Positions 6,019 through 6,398 of a stretch of DNA of 6,398 nucleotides are shown here, in pieces. This DNA comes from Patescibacteria group bacterium. GTDB taxonomy: Bacteria; Patescibacteria; Microgenomatia; Daviesbacterales; UBA10151. The notes under the pieces were generated by a model, which was not told the DNA's origin, ran no database searches, and was given only the letters and a program-made list of their open reading frames with translations. Each line of letters starts with the position of its first letter. Positions within the stretch are counted from its first letter, which is position 1. The DNA is taken from the NCBI GenBank assembly GCA_023380995.1, contig JAMCTD010000054.1, forward strand, positions 1-6,398. The letters run 5' to 3'. A program made the translations under genes and the position numbers.

Positions 6019-6398
6019 TTGCTTGCAAAAATAATCTCTGCTGCAAATATTGGACTTGATGCAAATTTAGTTACGTGTGAGGTGGATATTTCCATGCAGG
6101 GGTTGCCTTCTTTTACCATTGTTGGGCTGGGAGATAGGGCAGTTGAAGAAAGTAAAGAAAGGGTGCGGGCAGCGTTTAGAAATTCTGGTGCAGAATTTCC
6201 CTTACACCGGATTACTGTTAATTTAGCTCCGGCTGATATGCCAAAAGAGGGACCTTCATATGATTTGCCTATTGCTTTAGGCTTACTTTTAGCTTCAGGA
6301 CAAATAAGCAGCGATTATTTTTGCAAGCAAGTTAAATTGACCCCCAAATCATTATATAGTAAAATATACATGCCTAGGAAGAAGGATAATCGATATGT
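6019..6398 (+). CDS. comM: ComM/YifB-like Mg-chelatase-family ATPase, N-terminal part only
   Basis: Translation from TTG at 6019 gives [54 protein letters not shown] (28-57), and [34 protein letters not shown] (61-94). This is the N-terminal (S5-fold, Lon-protease-like ChlI) domain of ComM/YifB, an AAA+ hexameric helicase that aids branch migration during natural transformation; the family is about 500 residues. The frame has a stop at 5998-6000. TTG is chosen because family members begin MLAK and the upstream codons do not fit; GGGGG at 6004-6008 could be a weak ribosome site. Family resemblance ends around residue 98-101. From codon 99 onward the sequence is the inverted copy of 5951-6036 and encodes unrelated residues ([20 protein letters not shown]), so the true continuation is missing. 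The P-loop/AAA+ part is not in the window. Confidence 0.88.
   Translation, partial: MLAKIISAANIGLDANLVTCEVDISMQGLPSFTIVGLGDRAVEESKERVRAAFRNSGAEFPLHRITVNLAPADMPKEGPSYDLPIALGLLLASGQISSDYFCKQVKLTPKSLYSKIYMPRKKDNRY
6313..6398 (-). repeat. right arm of the 86-bp inverted repeat, at the window end
   Basis: This is an exact inverted copy of 5951-6036, separated from it by 276 bp of comM coding sequence. It carries the rnpB promoter in plus orientation and then the rnpB 5' end. The junction lies at GATTATTTTTG, where comM would naturally encode an Asp-Tyr-Phe stretch, so short shared sequence could have guided a fold-back join. It is probably not genuine comM sequence. Confidence 0.95.
6373..6398 (+). 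other. second, truncated copy of the rnpB 5' end
   Basis: Starting at CCTAGG (6373), these 26 bases equal the first 26 nt of the rnpB RNA (P1, P2 and the start of P3) in plus orientation, preceded by the same -35/-10 pair. The window ends before any catalytic-core sequence, so it cannot be called a second gene. It is most simply part of the fold-back arm. Confidence 0.8.

Larger units (their letters stand above)
5951..6036 (+). repeat. left arm of a perfect 86-bp inverted repeat
   Basis: Base for base this is the reverse complement of 6313-6398. It contains the 5' strands of rnpB P1 and P2, the rnpB promoter, the TATAAT box and the first six comM codons. This arm is functional sequence in its natural context. 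The repeat unit stops at 6036 because the next base differs between the arms; the other limit is set by the window edge. Confidence 0.97.

Overview
The window is AT-rich (roughly one third G+C by eye) and reads with the standard bacterial code: TAA, TAG and TGA are all used as stops. The gene content, the compact spacing, start codons without Shine-Dalgarno sequences, a small RNase P RNA and the protein styles (MiaA with a long low-complexity stretch, large GT-C type membrane proteins, an AI-2E family permease) suggest a Candidate Phyla Radiation bacterium (Patescibacteria, perhaps Microgenomates-like). This placement is an inference from family resemblance, not a search result.

Layout, left to right. 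Positions 1-1233 and 1247-2989 hold two same-strand genes for large multi-pass membrane proteins of the GT-C/PMT glycosyltransferase type; the first is cut by the left edge. A convergent gap of 64 bp follows, then a minus-strand class I SAM-dependent methyltransferase (3054-3695). A 62-bp divergent gap separates it from miaA (3758-4738), which modifies tRNA. miaA overlaps an AI-2E/PerM-type membrane transporter gene (4722-5690). Tail to tail with that gene, on the minus strand, is a complete and compact RNase P RNA gene, rnpB (5710-5976). It has a well-formed promoter upstream. Divergent from it is the first part of a comM/yifB-type Mg-chelatase-like ATPase gene with a TTG start at 6019.

The most striking feature is at the right edge. 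The last 86 bases (6313-6398) are a perfect reverse complement of 5951-6036, which covers the rnpB 5' end, the shared rnpB/comM promoter region and the comM start. ComM similarity stops at about this junction, so the end is most likely a fold-back (chimeric) join or an assembly-end artefact. A real inverted duplication cannot be excluded from the sequence alone. A second notable signal is a run of four 7-bp repeats inside miaA, which add a low-complexity peptide without breaking the frame.

Functionally, the left half concerns the cell surface (sugar transfer at the membrane, with a methyltransferase of unknown substrate). The right half is housekeeping: tRNA modification (miaA), tRNA 5' maturation (rnpB), a transporter, and a DNA-processing ATPase (comM). 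I see no CRISPR array, transposase, prophage gene or tRNA gene, and no convincing new defence or signalling system.
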